Below, piece by piece: positions 1 to 10,132 of a DNA stretch of 64,000 nucleotides (position 1 is the stretch's first letter; each line of letters starts with the position of its first letter). The position numbers and the translations under genes were made by a program. This DNA comes from Prostheceraeus crozeri (Eukaryota > Platyhelminthes > Polycladida > Euryleptidae): assembly GCA_907163375.1 (NCBI GenBank), contig CAJQUW010016879.1, positions 992,001 through 1,056,000 of the forward strand, read 5' to 3'. The notes below the pieces were generated by a model. The model ran no database searches. It was not told where the DNA came from and saw only the letters and a list, made by a program, of their open reading frames with translations.

Positions 1-38
1 GTACATACGGTCCAAAATATCACAGTTTGAGCATGAGA

Positions 39-422
39 TCAATATTTTGTTGCTCTACCACGTACCTTCAGAACCGCATCTATTCTTCTCGGCATGGATT
101 CAACGAGCGCCTCGCAATATTGAGGGGTAATTGTATGGCACCATGCTTTCAGTATTGCTTCTTTTAAGTCTCGATAGGATGTTGAGTTCTGTTTGCAGAC
201 CTCAGCTTTCAATTTCACCCAACAATTCTCAATCGGGTTGAGATCGGGAGATAACCCTGGCCACGGTCCAAGAACCATGATTTCATTCTCCTGAAACCAT
301 GTCGTTACTTTCTTCGCCTGGTGGCATGGCGCACCGTCATGCATAAATACATCGCATTCTTTGTTGACCATCCACGTAGGCACCTTTTCTTTCACAATTT
401 CCAAATAATTTTCCGATTTCAT
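39..422 (-). pseudogene. Tc1-like transposase, C-terminal half
   Basis: The 127 codons contain the second catalytic Asp in the HDGAPCH motif and the third acidic residue in SPDLNPIENCW, followed by the usual SMPRRIDAVLKVRGRATKY tail of Tc1 transposases. Counting from the DGAPCH Asp to the Glu gives 35 intervening residues, one more than the common DD34E, so this copy looks DD35E. This half would carry out cut-and-paste strand transfer together with the first Asp, which is encoded at about 5.3 kb. The terminal methionine at 422 is internal to the original protein and is not a true start. The match to the family is clear; the DD35E count is by eye. Confidence 0.88.
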
Positions 423-432
423 TGTCTCAGCC

Positions 433-595
433 TGATATATCCTGCGCTAGCCAACGTTCCGTTTACTTAACAATGCAAGTCTCGTTCATTCACGTGTTTT
501 CTATTTCGTCTCAGATCGTCGTATATTTAAATTGTTCAGTTACAAGCGTTAGTTAAACAAAAACATTCATTGTTACTCGTATATGCGATACATCA
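433..595 (-). repeat. 3' LTR of Gypsy 1
   Basis: 163-bp direct repeat of 5006-5162. It begins tgatatatcc and ends gatacatca on the plus strand, with TG/CA termini. It differs from its partner only at one substitution and one short indel. LTRs this short are at the low end for Ty3/Gypsy. Confidence 0.95.
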
Positions 596-633
596 TTCTT
601 CCCCCCTAAGAATTTATTGTCACATAACCACAT

Positions 634-3600
634 TCAGTCACTGAATCCATAGCGAATAGGAGGATCACGCTTTCGACGAGGATTTCTGCGTGGAGTGTCG
701 GTGATGTCAGGCTGAGTTAACACATTTGAGTCAGTGTTCGGTTGCACAAATGTTTGATCACGAGCTGAAGATTCTTCGCGCTCTCTCTCATCCTCGACCA
801 GTCGCATTTGTAGTTGGTTCACATGTCGCTTGACCACGCCTCTATCAGTTTGTAGGATCCTCACCATTCTTCCTCTGCACTCGATTACAATGCCAGGTAA
901 CCATTTGGGTCCTTTGCCATAATTCTTGTAGTATACATGTGTACCTACCTGGAACTGACATTTTCTATTGGTGGGACAACTTTCTTCCGCCTTCCTTTGT
1001 TTTGATACGAGGGATAGCAGATTTTTCGGCTTTCTACCATGAAGGCTTTCAGCGGGAGATAGACCGTCCAGTCCAGGGTGTGGCATTGTGCGATACATGA
1101 ATAGTACCTGTCTCGCTGTTTGCCACAGCTCATCTGCAGAAGGCTCAGCACTTGTGATACATTTCTTCATGTGCTGCTTGAACGTAGCAACAAACCTTTC
1201 AGCAAGGCCGTTGGATGGTGGATGTGCCACAGGAGACGTGATGTGCAGCATTCCCAATCGACTGCAGAAGTTCTCGAACTCCTCAGCTATGAATTGGCTC
1301 CCATTGTCCGTGATAATAGTATCACACAGTCCTTCGATTGCCAATACCTGTTCGAGCGCAGCAATTGTGTCTTTGGACGTAGTGTGTCCAATATTCATCA
1401 TTGACAAGTAGGGAAATCTTGACTTTGCATCTATTATTATGAGCCACATCCTTCCGAGAAACGGACCAGCAAAGTCCATGTGTATCCTGGACCACACATG
1501 CGGAGGTTCAGGCCAACAAGTATAGCTTTGCGGCGGACTCACGGCGTTCTCTCTACATGCGGCGCATTTCCTACAAAATAGTTCGACATCGGAGTTTGCA
1601 CTAGGCCACCAGACGTATTGTCGCAAGGTCTGCTTCATTCGTACGATGCCAAAGTGAGCAACATGCAGAGTCTTGAGGATGTCAATTCTCAGTGACTCAG
1701 GGATAACAACACGAACTCCTGCATCTGCTTGTAGCATGACTGCATTTTCATGAATAAACAAACTGTCTTTCAAATTCCAATAGCGCATAAGCTGCTGATC
1801 TCTCGGCCTTGTTCTAGGCCAGTCACTGTTTACGATGTGTCTCTTGACTTCTGTCAATGTCTTGTCCTTCTCTGTTTCCCGTATGACATCAGTCAAGTCA
1901 ATAGGAGACTCGAACAAAGTGTTTTTTATCAGATTGACAGTTTCTTCTTCTTCGAGAGTTTCGATCCTGTCAAAGTTTTCATCTGGGCCAACTGGCAGTC
2001 TACTCAAGCAATCTGCGTTTGAGTGTTGAGACGTAGGACGAAATCGGATCTCGAAGTCATAAGCACGCAGTTTCAAGGACCATCTTGTCAGTCTCTGTGC
2101 GGCCATTGTAGGAATATTTCTCTCAGGTGAAAATATTGCAGTTAGTTGCTTATTGTCCAATTGCAATGTAAAGTTTTGTCCGAAAATGAATTTGTGAAAC
2201 TTCGTCACGCCAAATATCACTCCAAGTCCCTCTCTATCCAATTGTGAGTAGCGCTTCTGAGCTGCAGTCAGTGTCTTGCTTGCAAAGGCGATTGGCTTTT
2301 CCTCACCGTCTTCGATCTGTGACAGTACAGCACCCGTTCCGTATGGCGAAGCATCAGTTGCCAAAACAAGTTGCTTTGAAGGATCATAGTGCGTTAAACT
2401 CAGAGCTTCGGCGATGATTTGCTTGAGTTCCTGAAACGCCTTTTCTTCCTTCTCTTTCCATTGAAACTTGACATTCTTCTGCAATAATGCATATAGAGGT
2501 GCTGCTTTGGAAGCCATTTGAGGGATGAAAGCAGAATAATATCCGACTTTACCCAAGAAAGCCTTGACTTCATCACACGAGGATGGTCTTGGAAGCGATG
2601 TTACTGCTGTTATTGCCGATGAAGAAGGTCGACGTCCTTGTGAAGAAAATTCGAAGCCCAAATACTCGCATTTCGGTTGCACCCAAGAACATTTTTCAGG
2701 TCTAATGCGAAATCCAAAATCTGATAATGCAGCTATCACGCGTTCAAAGTTTTCCCAATGTTCCGTTTCGTCTCGACCAGTGACAATAATATCATCCAAG
2801 AATGCGGCAGTTCCTGGCAGTGAATTGATCATTTGGTCCATTATTTGCTGAAAAATTGATGGTGCTGATGATATCCCAAAGGGCATGCGATGATATTTGA
2901 AGATACCGAATGGCGTATTTATGACGCATATCTTCTTTGACTCTTCATCTAGCTCTACTTGAAAGTAGGCATCAGACATGTCGAGTGTTGTGAAGAACTT
3001 GCCATCGCTGATCTTTCCGCACAAATCGTCAATATGAGGTAGCGGATGCTGTTGTGTATTTGATTGTCGATTCACATCGATGAAGTCACCACACACACGA
3101 AGCTTGCCGTTTGGCTTGGAGACGACAACTATGGGAACAGCCCAATCACTATATGCAATCTTCTCGATAATTCCTTGTCCCTCGAGACGGTTTAATTCTT
3201 CTTGCAAAGCTTGCTTTTGGGAAAACGGTATAGGCCTTGCTTTCCGAAACACAGGTGTAGCATCATTCTTCAGTTGTATGTGCGCCTTCGTTTTCGAGCA
3301 CAGTCCCAGACCTGACTGGAAAACCGAAGAATACCGAAGCATCATCTCGTCTAACTTCCGTTTCTTGTCATTTTCCGAAACATAGAAGACTGATGTTTCA
3401 CTCGGTGAACTGTCAAGAGAGGACAGTCCATGCTGTGTCATGCCGAATTCATCTGACCAGGGCAGACCCAACAAGTTTGCATACTTTCTCTCGTTAAGAA
3501 CGAACAGAGGCAACACTTTAGTTGTCTGGCCTACTTGCACTGTGACCGTACATTTCCCTTTAACAGACAGGTTGTGACCATCGTAAGTTCTCAGAATAGC

Positions 3601-4659
3601 GGATGTTGCAGTGATAACCGGTGATCCGATTGATTCGTATCCATCCAGTCCAACCATAGAGCATGTAGCGCCGGTATCCCACTGAAAGTACATTTGCTTT
3701 CCATTGACTGTTGCAGCAATGAAGATTTGATTCTTCTTCCTTTGCACTTGCTCAACAACCGCGCTCACATAGTGAACTTCGAGCTCAGCCTCACTTATCT
3801 GGTTTGCATTGCTGGTACCCTTTGACTGACTACGACACACGGAAGCGAAGTGATTTTTTCTATTGCATTTTCTGCATATTTGATTATTAGCAGGACAGTC
3901 TTTCCTCTCGTGCTTGACATAGCACCCAGGACAACCTTTGCTGAGACTAAAACGCTGTTGGCTTTGACCACTAACTTTGCGAGCTGTATTCGTCCCTTGT
4001 TGAAATTGCAAGCTGCGTCGATTTGCTGCACTTTTGCCTCTCTTGCCTTTGTTGTAGTAAGGTGCGATTCGATTCACCGTAGCAGCAGTAGCACAATCTG
4101 AACTTACATCGGCGCCTTGCACAACTTGCACTGACCTACATGTCTGTAGGTACGACTGTGCTTTCTGTATCACTGTGTCTACAGTAAGCTTCGAGTCTTG
4201 TAAACACTGCCGTCGAACCTCAGCATGAGGAGTGCGTCGAATAATGACGTCAATAATCATGTCATCAATGTAAGATGCGGAACAACCAGCCTTTGGGCAG
4301 GCGAATTCACAATCCGCACCCAGACCTCGCAATGTAGCGACCCAATCCGCGTATGTTTGACCTGGCTTCAAGTCTGTAGAGTTAAAGTCGTACCGTGCGG
4401 CGTGTTTATTCACTGCTTCTTTGAAGTGAATTGTTAGCTTTTCAATCAATTCAATGAAAGTCTTTGAAGTCAGATCTTCTCCACTGTATAGATTTTTCAA
4501 CAGTTGATATGTGCTAGCTCCGACAGATGCCAGCAAACATGCACGTTGTGTTGTACTATCCTTGGTATCGTGTAAATCAAAATGATGCTGCAGCCTTTCG
4601 ACATACTGAGTAAACTTTTCCTTTCCCTTGTCGAACGCCTCGAACTTGGGCAACGACAA
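634..4659 (-). CDS. Gag-Pol polyprotein of Gypsy 1
   Basis: A single reading of 1341 codons. In order it shows a gag core (about 1-230), a CCHC zinc knuckle (CRKCNRKNHFASVC, residues 262-275) and an aspartic protease (DTGA at 328-331). Reverse transcriptase follows, with FLDD at 620-623, then RNase H from about 760. Integrase comes last, with an HHCC finger (about 1000-1035) and the DDE core (IHMDFAGPF, ITDNGSQF, then SNGLAERF). The order protease-RT-RNaseH-integrase defines Ty3/Gypsy. Gag and pol share one frame, so no frameshift signal is needed between them. No chromodomain is evident at the C-terminus, which is basic (RRNPRRKRDP). It lies between the two LTRs and is the only long intact reading in the window. 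Confidence 0.93.
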   Translation of the reverse strand: MSLPKFEAFDKGKEKFTQYVERLQHHFDLHDTKDSTTQRACLLASVGASTYQLLKNLYSGEDLTSKTFIELIEKLTIHFKEAVNKHAARYDFNSTDLKPGQTYADWVATLRGLGADCEFACPKAGCSASYIDDMIIDVIIRRTPHAEVRRQCLQDSKLTVDTVIQKAQSYLQTCRSVQVVQGADVSSDCATAATVNRIAPYYNKGKRGKSAANRRSLQFQQGTNTARKVSGQSQQRFSLSKGCPGCYVKHERKDCPANNQICRKCNRKNHFASVCRSQSKGTSNANQISEAELEVHYVSAVVEQVQRKKNQIFIAATVNGKQMYFQWDTGATCSMVGLDGYESIGSPVITATSAILRTYDGHNLSVKGKCTVTVQVGQTTKVLPLFVLNERKYANLLGLPWSDEFGMTQHGLSSLDSSPSETSVFYVSENDKKRKLDEMMLRYSSVFQSGLGLCSKTKAHIQLKNDATPVFRKARPIPFSQKQALQEELNRLEGQGIIEKIAYSDWAVPIVVVSKPNGKLRVCGDFIDVNRQSNTQQHPLPHIDDLCGKISDGKFFTTLDMSDAYFQVELDEESKKICVINTPFGIFKYHRMPFGISSAPSIFQQIMDQMINSLPGTAAFLDDIIVTGRDETEHWENFERVIAALSDFGFRIRPEKCSWVQPKCEYLGFEFSSQGRRPSSSAITAVTSLPRPSSCDEVKAFLGKVGYYSAFIPQMASKAAPLYALLQKNVKFQWKEKEEKAFQELKQIIAEALSLTHYDPSKQLVLATDASPYGTGAVLSQIEDGEEKPIAFASKTLTAAQKRYSQLDREGLGVIFGVTKFHKFIFGQNFTLQLDNKQLTAIFSPERNIPTMAAQRLTRWSLKLRAYDFEIRFRPTSQHSNADCLSRLPVGPDENFDRIETLEEEETVNLIKNTLFESPIDLTDVIRETEKDKTLTEVKRHIVNSDWPRTRPRDQQLMRYWNLKDSLFIHENAVMLQADAGVRVVIPESLRIDILKTLHVAHFGIVRMKQTLRQYVWWPSANSDVELFCRKCAACRENAVSPPQSYTCWPEPPHVWSRIHMDFAGPFLGRMWLIIIDAKSRFPYLSMMNIGHTTSKDTIAALEQVLAIEGLCDTIITDNGSQFIAEEFENFCSRLGMLHITSPVAHPPSNGLAERFVATFKQHMKKCITSAEPSADELWQTARQVLFMYRTMPHPGLDGLSPAESLHGRKPKNLLSLVSKQRKAEESCPTNRKCQFQVGTHVYYKNYGKGPKWLPGIVIECRGRMVRILQTDRGVVKRHVNQLQMRLVEDEREREESSARDQTFVQPNTDSNVLTQPDITDTPRRNPRRKRDPPIRYGFSD

Positions 4660-5005
4660 ATTAGGAGAAGTGGAAGTTCCAACACTTAGACTTTTTAGAA
4701 GAAGCTCGAACTGTTCTTGCTGATTTTCAATATGTCTTTCAAGTCACTTGCAGATAAAGCCATTTTTGAACGATCGTATTTGAGAACACACGATGCGAAG
4801 AACGTCGAATATCTTGCCGAATGATTGTACGATCCGAAGAATTGAATTCACTCGATCGCGAAGTGTAACTAACGCAGCGAAGACCAACTCACTCGCTGTG
4901 GTATAACTGACGAAGAATCAACCAGCTGATTCACTCGTTCAGACGAAAGCCGTTGACAGCAGGCGCAGAATGACGTTGACAAGTTAATCTCACTCCTAGC
5001 ACCAC

Positions 5006-5162
5006 TGATATATCCTGCGCTAGCCAACGTTCCGTTTACTTAACAAAGCAAGTCTCGTTCATTCACGTGTTTTCTATTTCGTCTCAGATCGTCGTATATT
5101 TAAATTGTTCAGTTACAAGCGTTAGTTAAACAAAAACATTCATTGTTATATGCGATACATCA
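5006..5162 (-). repeat. 5' LTR of Gypsy 1
   Basis: 157-bp partner of the repeat at 433-595. It is followed on the minus strand by the TGGTGCT-type primer-binding site and preceded by the target duplication cagcc (5163-5167). Confidence 0.95.
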
Positions 5163-5167
5163 CAGCC

Positions 5168-5784
5168 TTTTCAAGAAGATGAATGCCTGCACACCCCTGG
5201 GCTGTGATTGCTCCCCAAACCATAATCGATGGGCAGTTTTTCACAGCTGGTGTGGTTTATCGGGGATTGAATCTTTGATTAGCCGGTCGACGGACTGTCA
5301 CTCTATGGGGAGCAAATTGCTTTATTTGGGTCTCATCGGAGAACATAACATTCCGCCATGATTCCGCAGTCCAATGTTTGTGGGTTTCACAAAAAATCAG
5401 ACGGTCCTTGATATTTTTCTGTGACAGACGTGGCTTCAATGCTGCACGTGATGAGCGAATTCCATAATCCTTTGTTAATCTTCGTCTCACGGTGCGAGTA
5501 CTGACATCCACATTTGGAGGAAGTTCAGCGCGAATCTGAGCACTCGAAGCTCTTGGATCTTTGACGGCAGCACGATGAATCATGTGATCAGTTCTTTCGG
5601 TTGTTATTCTAGGCCTACCGGGTGACTTTCCTGGATCTGAACTGCCAGTAGATTTTATGCGCTGAATGATATCATGCACCGTACTCTTGGACATTTTCGA
5701 ACGTCGCATAATTTCACGCTCGGAACTGCCATCTTGATACAAAAGTTCAACTTTTGCTCGATTGGAGGCTGACGTAGTAGACAT
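5168..5784 (-). pseudogene. Tc1-like transposase, N-terminal half
   Basis: The reading begins at MSTTSASNRAKVELLYQDG (ATG at 5784). It shows a helix-turn-helix region (SSEREIMRRSKMSKSTVHDI), a GRPR-type hook (KSPGRPRITTERTD), a second HTH and the first catalytic Asp in VMFSDETQIKQF. An open reading extends further upstream to 5865, but MSTT is the more natural family start. After about 5257 the Tc1 sequence continues in another frame (SIMVWGAITAQGCAG), so one frameshift is present, and the reading then runs into the Gypsy insertion at 5162. It belongs with the fragment at 39-422. Confidence 0.88.
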
Positions 5785-5956
5785 GCTTACATGCGCGATA
5801 TCAATGTAGAAATGTAGAAAGTCATAGCATTCACTAGTCTTTGTTCTCATGCAGCCAATCAGCAAGCAGTTATTTTACTGCCAATCAATCGTTAATAACA
5901 GATGAAACACAGCCGAATGAATTCCCTAATGAACAATAAATCAGAGAAAGACAGCT

Positions 5957-6240
5957 GAGCATGGTTTCAGGATAATGAAATAAGGTTTTTGGGACCGTGG
6001 TCAGGCCCATTTCTCAATTCGATTGAGAATTGTTGGGTGAAATTGAAAGTTGAGGTCTCCAAACACAACCCAACATCCTATCGAGACTGAAGAGAAGAGA
6101 TATTAAAAGCATGGTGCCCGGCAATTGCCAGCAATACTGCGAGGGGCTGATGAAATCCATGCCCAGATGAGGTTCTGAAGGTACGTGGCAGAGCAACAAA
6201 ATACTGATCTCTTGCTCAATCTGTGATATTCTAGGTCGCA
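5957..6240 (+). pseudogene. Inverted Tc1 fragment of the same family as copy A
   Basis: On the plus strand this stretch reads as a decayed copy of the C-terminal Tc1 piece at 1-300: NSIENCWVKLKVEV replaces NPIENCWVKLKAEV, followed by the same TSYRD motif, and the end (6205-6240) matches the terminus at 1-32 in inverted form. It carries in-frame stops and internal changes, so it is a remnant. Lying tail-to-tail with copy A, it could be a separate insertion or a rearranged end of the same locus. Confidence 0.8.
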
Positions 6241-6299
6241 TGTGCCCATATATCTACTTTCTTGCATTTTCATACATATTCAAATACTTAATAGTCTTC

Positions 6300-7078
6300 G
6301 CAACCAAATATAATGCACTAGGGAAAGAAATTTGATGTCTTGAAATAGGGTTAACGTAAAAGAGCGTGGGTGGTCGGATCTTTATGGCCATAACTGTAGT
6401 TGTTTCATTGCAATTCTTAACAAATTTCTGCAACTTGCCTACCCAAACATATGAATTTTTCTGCATTTAAATAGCGCCATATTTTCGTCTTCAGTGTGCG
6501 ATTTCAACCTCTCAACCATGGCAGTTTTATAAGCACTTTTGACACTAAACAATTCTACATTATGACTTTTAAGGAGACTTCAAACATGAGTTTTCGAGTT
6601 GCTTCCCTTGATCGGTCTATTTTCCTTGCGGAACACGCCCCTCATCGAAAATACTCTGAAAGGCCGCTTCAACTTCTGGTCCTCGTTTAGATTTCAGCGC
6701 ACGTGCCCAAGCTTATCGAGATAGAATATCTATTTCGGTTAAGATGTATTTATAGCCGTCATTGTACTGTGATATCTGTTGCATGTCAGTCAATTCCGCT
6801 TGCCATTGACTATCTATATTATTAACAACATATCTTCTCGTTGGAAACCGCTTTCTCGCATTTTGTGAAGAGTGTAAGTCGGTTGACTCCTTAACCACTT
6901 CTTGACTTTCTCTATTCCCCACACCTGCTGCACGAGCTAGAACCTCCGGACGACAGAAATTTGCGGGGTGATTTAAGTCGTAATAGATCTTTCTCATTTT
7001 CACTGGCGTACTCATCCTCTTTGTTCTGATTTGCACGCGTATTACTCGCACAGCAACTGCTAACACAATTGATATCAA
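6300..7078 (-). pseudogene. Polinton retroviral-type integrase, broken
   Basis: The readable part (6713-7078) contains the pattern YYDLNHPANF, then RKRFPTRRYVVNNIDSQWQAEL and DMQQISQYNDGYKYILTEID. This matches the N-terminal and early catalytic region of Polinton integrases, where the first catalytic Asp lies in the WQAELTDM region. Integrase-like text continues to about 6300 with several breaks. In Polintons this enzyme, related to retroviral integrases, inserts the element using its terminal repeats. Recognition is by motif only, but the combination is distinctive. Confidence 0.75.
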
Positions 7079-7148
7079 CCGCTATGCCCTCTTCTCCTTT
7101 ACCTTCAATCGCAGATTTCAAACAGCAGCAAAATTTTTGTAGCGACAT
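7030..7148 (-). other. Short cysteine-rich reading before the Polinton integrase
   Basis: An ATG at 7148 opens MSLQKFCCCLKSAIEG..., continuing with VSSCCASN, i.e. a CCC cluster followed by a CC pair. It lies just upstream of the integrase relic on the same strand. I do not recognise it; it may be a small Polinton protein or an accident of composition. Confidence 0.3.
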
Positions 7149-7814
7149 GATATGAAGAAAACAAAGCTTACTTTATATTTGCTTATTATTTCCTATAATC
7201 CTTCCCAACACGCATTGAGCGCCTGGTACTCTTTTTGGTTGAAGATCATCGGGTCATGAAGCTCTCACTTGACCACCAGCGTGGGTGTTATACTTTTTTG
7301 ATCCATCTTGTTCATGACCCTTGTCCAACTCATTCACAGTCGTTCCTCCAATAATATCGAGGTACATTTTGATCAGATAAAATTTTCTGAAGACATGACC
7401 ACCCTTGTGGTGCATCTAGTTTTCACCTTACATCTCTGTGGTGCATAGAGGCCGCATTACCGGGGTATTTTTGGAAAACCGGTAATTCGGTAATCCAGTT
7501 GCGACAGTACCGGTTTTCTGATAATTAATATTGTATCTAACAAGGCAGAGAAAATACTAATTACATGTACATGTACGGTAGAAGGCCCTACATACAGTAC
7601 GTGGATAAAATCTGTTTTTCGAAACAGACACTGATTTAAATTATTACAATCTACAGAAGACTTATTTCACTGCTTGCCTCATACCACCGATCATCGAACG
7701 AGTAACACAAGAAAAGCTTTTCGCGAATGCGTTTTCAGGAAAGTCTAATTATTATGAGAACATAATATCGGTGCATCAAACAATACGACAACAAACATCA
7801 AACATTACTGGCAG

Positions 7815-9720
7815 TCACTTACAACATTCCTTCAAAAGCAAATTCGCACGAAGAAAGCATAGCACGTCCAACGTTTTGTCGGAAAGGCGACTGCGCAGTT
7901 TATTACAGAAGTATCCGGCTGTAGAAAATGCTCTCTCAGACTCAACTGATGTGGGTGGTATGGTGAGCAAATGGTCATAGACCCGCTGAAAATAGACTCC
8001 AAGTTTGCCGCTTTGCTCAGCAGATGTGAGCTCAGGTGCAATGACTGCACTGAAATCACTGGTGCCGGTGATTGACGAATCTGTAACATTCTTCTTCAGT
8101 GAGTTTGCGATCGCTCGTTCAAGATTTTCTTCTAGGGAAAAATTTGGCTCTTCAGAGGATTCCTGTATATCGTTGCAATTGCTATGCTCAGGTGCTCGTA
8201 CATCCATTTTCGGTGAATTCATCCTTTTCAAAAGTTCACAGCAGTACGCTTTTACAGCCACCTTCTTTTGTAATTTGGCTTGAGGATTGTGAAGGTATTG
8301 CAATATGACAGATTCTTTGGTGTATCGATCTTGTACAACACGCTCTTCAATAGCCTGTTTCATTTGTTTAGCCAAAGTGCTTCCTTCACTGTCAAGTGCA
8401 TTGAATACAAACTTGACGACGCCTTCAGCAGTAAGAAGGTTTGCATCTCGACGAGAGAGGGAAGTAACAGCCAACTTCACCGGTTTCAATGCATTGAAAA
8501 TGTGTTGCAGTTTTGAAATCCTGATCGGATAGTTTCTTCTCCTCTGGCAATTGTATGTCGATCTGCGCTTTTAGAATGCACTGGCGGGAAACAATTACAC
8601 GCTCTAGCATATCGGCGGGACCATTCCAACGCGTTTTGCAGTCTAGAATGAGAGACGACACACTGTGACCGTCGTCAGACATATAACGCCGTAGAACTTC
8701 ATTGTTTTTGGGAGATTTGCGGAACGTCTTGACGATTGAACGAACTTTATCGATGGCTTATTTAATAGTATCGTCCTTGAATGGAAGTGGAACATCAGTG
8801 TATGATTCGTCTAAGACAAGATTACTTGACGAATCATCCACGTCTGAGTCAGAGTCAGATTCAAAGCCCTCAACAGGTTGAAAGTCATCTGCATCACAAT
8901 CTTGAGCAGCTTTCTTTCGGTACAGAACGTCTAGAACAGCAAGTTGTATTCCATGATTGTAGCACAGTTGCTGAGGACATGAAAGTAGTCTACCGAGTTT
9001 GATCATCATGCTGCATCCATCTGTCGTCACACAAACAACGTCGGTATCCAGATTAAGATGGAACTCTTGCAGTTTGACGCGTAATGCGCATTGTTCAGCA
9101 GAAAACGTTCCCATTATTCTCACCGGTCCGAGATTTTACACCAATCGCGAAGAAGTGGTCGAATGTAGATTTAATATTCAGGTATCTAACGTTCCGAATC
9201 GAAGTCCACTCGTCGAATGTGAGACTGAACCGTTTTCCAGCTCGTAAATCCTCGTCAATTTGCGTCGTGATAGTCTGTCTAAGTTCAGTAGCATAAGCGT
9301 AGACACGGAGCTTCACACCATTCGCAGACGTTGGTAAGTCCTTATATAGGCACAAAAGAGCACGACGTAAATCCTTTGATGTTGCAAACACACTGAAGGG
9401 AATGCCATCAAGCGCTGTCATTCGAGCAAGTGTTTCGTTCAATCTAATTTTGGATTGGAAGAAGTTGGGGATTTTAGCTTTACGCGGTGTGTCACTAATA
9501 TCAGTCTTTTCACATCTGATCTCTTCAATGTATCGACGTTGTGAAAACTTTTTTGATGGTGATGCAATCCACTTGTTGAGCCTCCGACGCACTTCATTAC
9601 TTTCTTGCATTCTTTGCACTGTACATGTTGACCCGGTTTGCTTCCAGAATCTTCCCGATCATAGAATCGTCAAATGTCATCGGTTTTGAAGCTCGTAAAC
9701 TTCATGACGTTCGATAAACA
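7815..9720 (-). pseudogene. hAT transposase (copy 1), frameshifted
   Basis: Four overlapping readings (9095-9619, 8758-9123, 8425-8682, 7815-8489) form one degraded hAT transposase. The N-terminal part has CKECKK, possibly from a BED zinc finger, near 9620, and FSLTFDEWTSIRN with the first catalytic Asp region. The middle part has CYNHGIQLAVLDVLY, the family C/H motif, and DCKTRWN. The C-terminal dimerisation domain reads LTIPPTSVESERAFSTAGYF and LRSRLSDKTLDVLCFLRANL. Frame changes occur near 8430-8490, 8680-8760 and 9095-9123. The N-terminus is probably cut by the Gypsy at 9745. Domain content makes the family assignment firm. Confidence 0.88.
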
Positions 9721-9744
9721 CAAAAAAGTAGTGCTCAGTAATAC

Positions 9745-10127
9745 TGTGTGTCTTGTGTCGTTATCTAGTGAGCGTTAGGTAACCGTAACAAATTTCCTAT
9801 GATCCGGCTACGTAACGCAAAACCAGACGAATTGAGACAAGAGCTTGTGTGTTTATTAAATTGCAACAAGGGTTTTTATATGGCAAACACAATGCTGGGA
9901 GCTAGTCACTTCAGCTAACTGTGCTGTCATGTGAAAGGTTGTCTGACCTTACAACAAAACTCTCACTTTGGTGTCAGTCAATAAGAGGCATGCATGCATA
10001 GATATCGTTGTCATTCATGTCATTAACAATAACAAAGCCTGTTGAGTCAATGAGCATTGTCTAGTCAACAATAGAAAATTTGTCTCTCTGCAAGGTTCAT
10101 AGATATCTTGCATAGCGGCACACAACA
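9745..10127 (-). repeat. 3' LTR of Gypsy 2
   Basis: 383-bp direct repeat of 15185-15568, with about four differences. It contains the shared run ggcatgcatgcatagatatcg and ends cacacaaca on the plus strand. Confidence 0.93.
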
Positions 10128-10132
10128 TCCTC

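Larger units (their letters stand above)
433..5162 (-). mobile_element. Ty3/Gypsy LTR retrotransposon 1, nearly whole
   Basis: A 4.73-kb element in minus orientation with two short LTRs (433-595 and 5006-5162) that begin TG and end CA. It is flanked by the 5-bp direct repeat cagcc. A primer-binding-site-like stretch starting TGGTGCT (reverse complement of sequence just left of 5006) follows the 5' LTR. A purine tract (AGGGGGGAAGAA on the minus strand, about 596-607) precedes the 3' LTR. Between them is one long gag-pol reading. The two LTRs are almost identical, which points to a recent insertion. It looks close to whole, with perhaps one break near the start of gag. Confidence 0.93.
1..5784 (-). 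mobile_element. Tc1-family DNA transposon (copy A), split by a Gypsy insertion
   Basis: The C-terminal half of a Tc1-like transposase lies at 39-422 and the N-terminal half at 5168-5784, both on the minus strand. Between them is a complete LTR retrotransposon with a 5-bp target duplication (cagcc at 428-432 and 5163-5167), so the two halves belong to one gene. The left end (1-32) resembles a terminal inverted repeat and recurs, inverted, at about 6205-6240. No matching right-hand terminus is obvious after 5784. The element is dead: it is split by the insertion and also changes reading frame near 5235-5257. Confidence 0.85.

Noticed and set aside
1088-4437. Plus-strand open readings of 60-107 codons opposite the Gypsy 1 gag-pol
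   Set aside because: They are mirror readings of the real minus-strand polyprotein and show no domain of their own.
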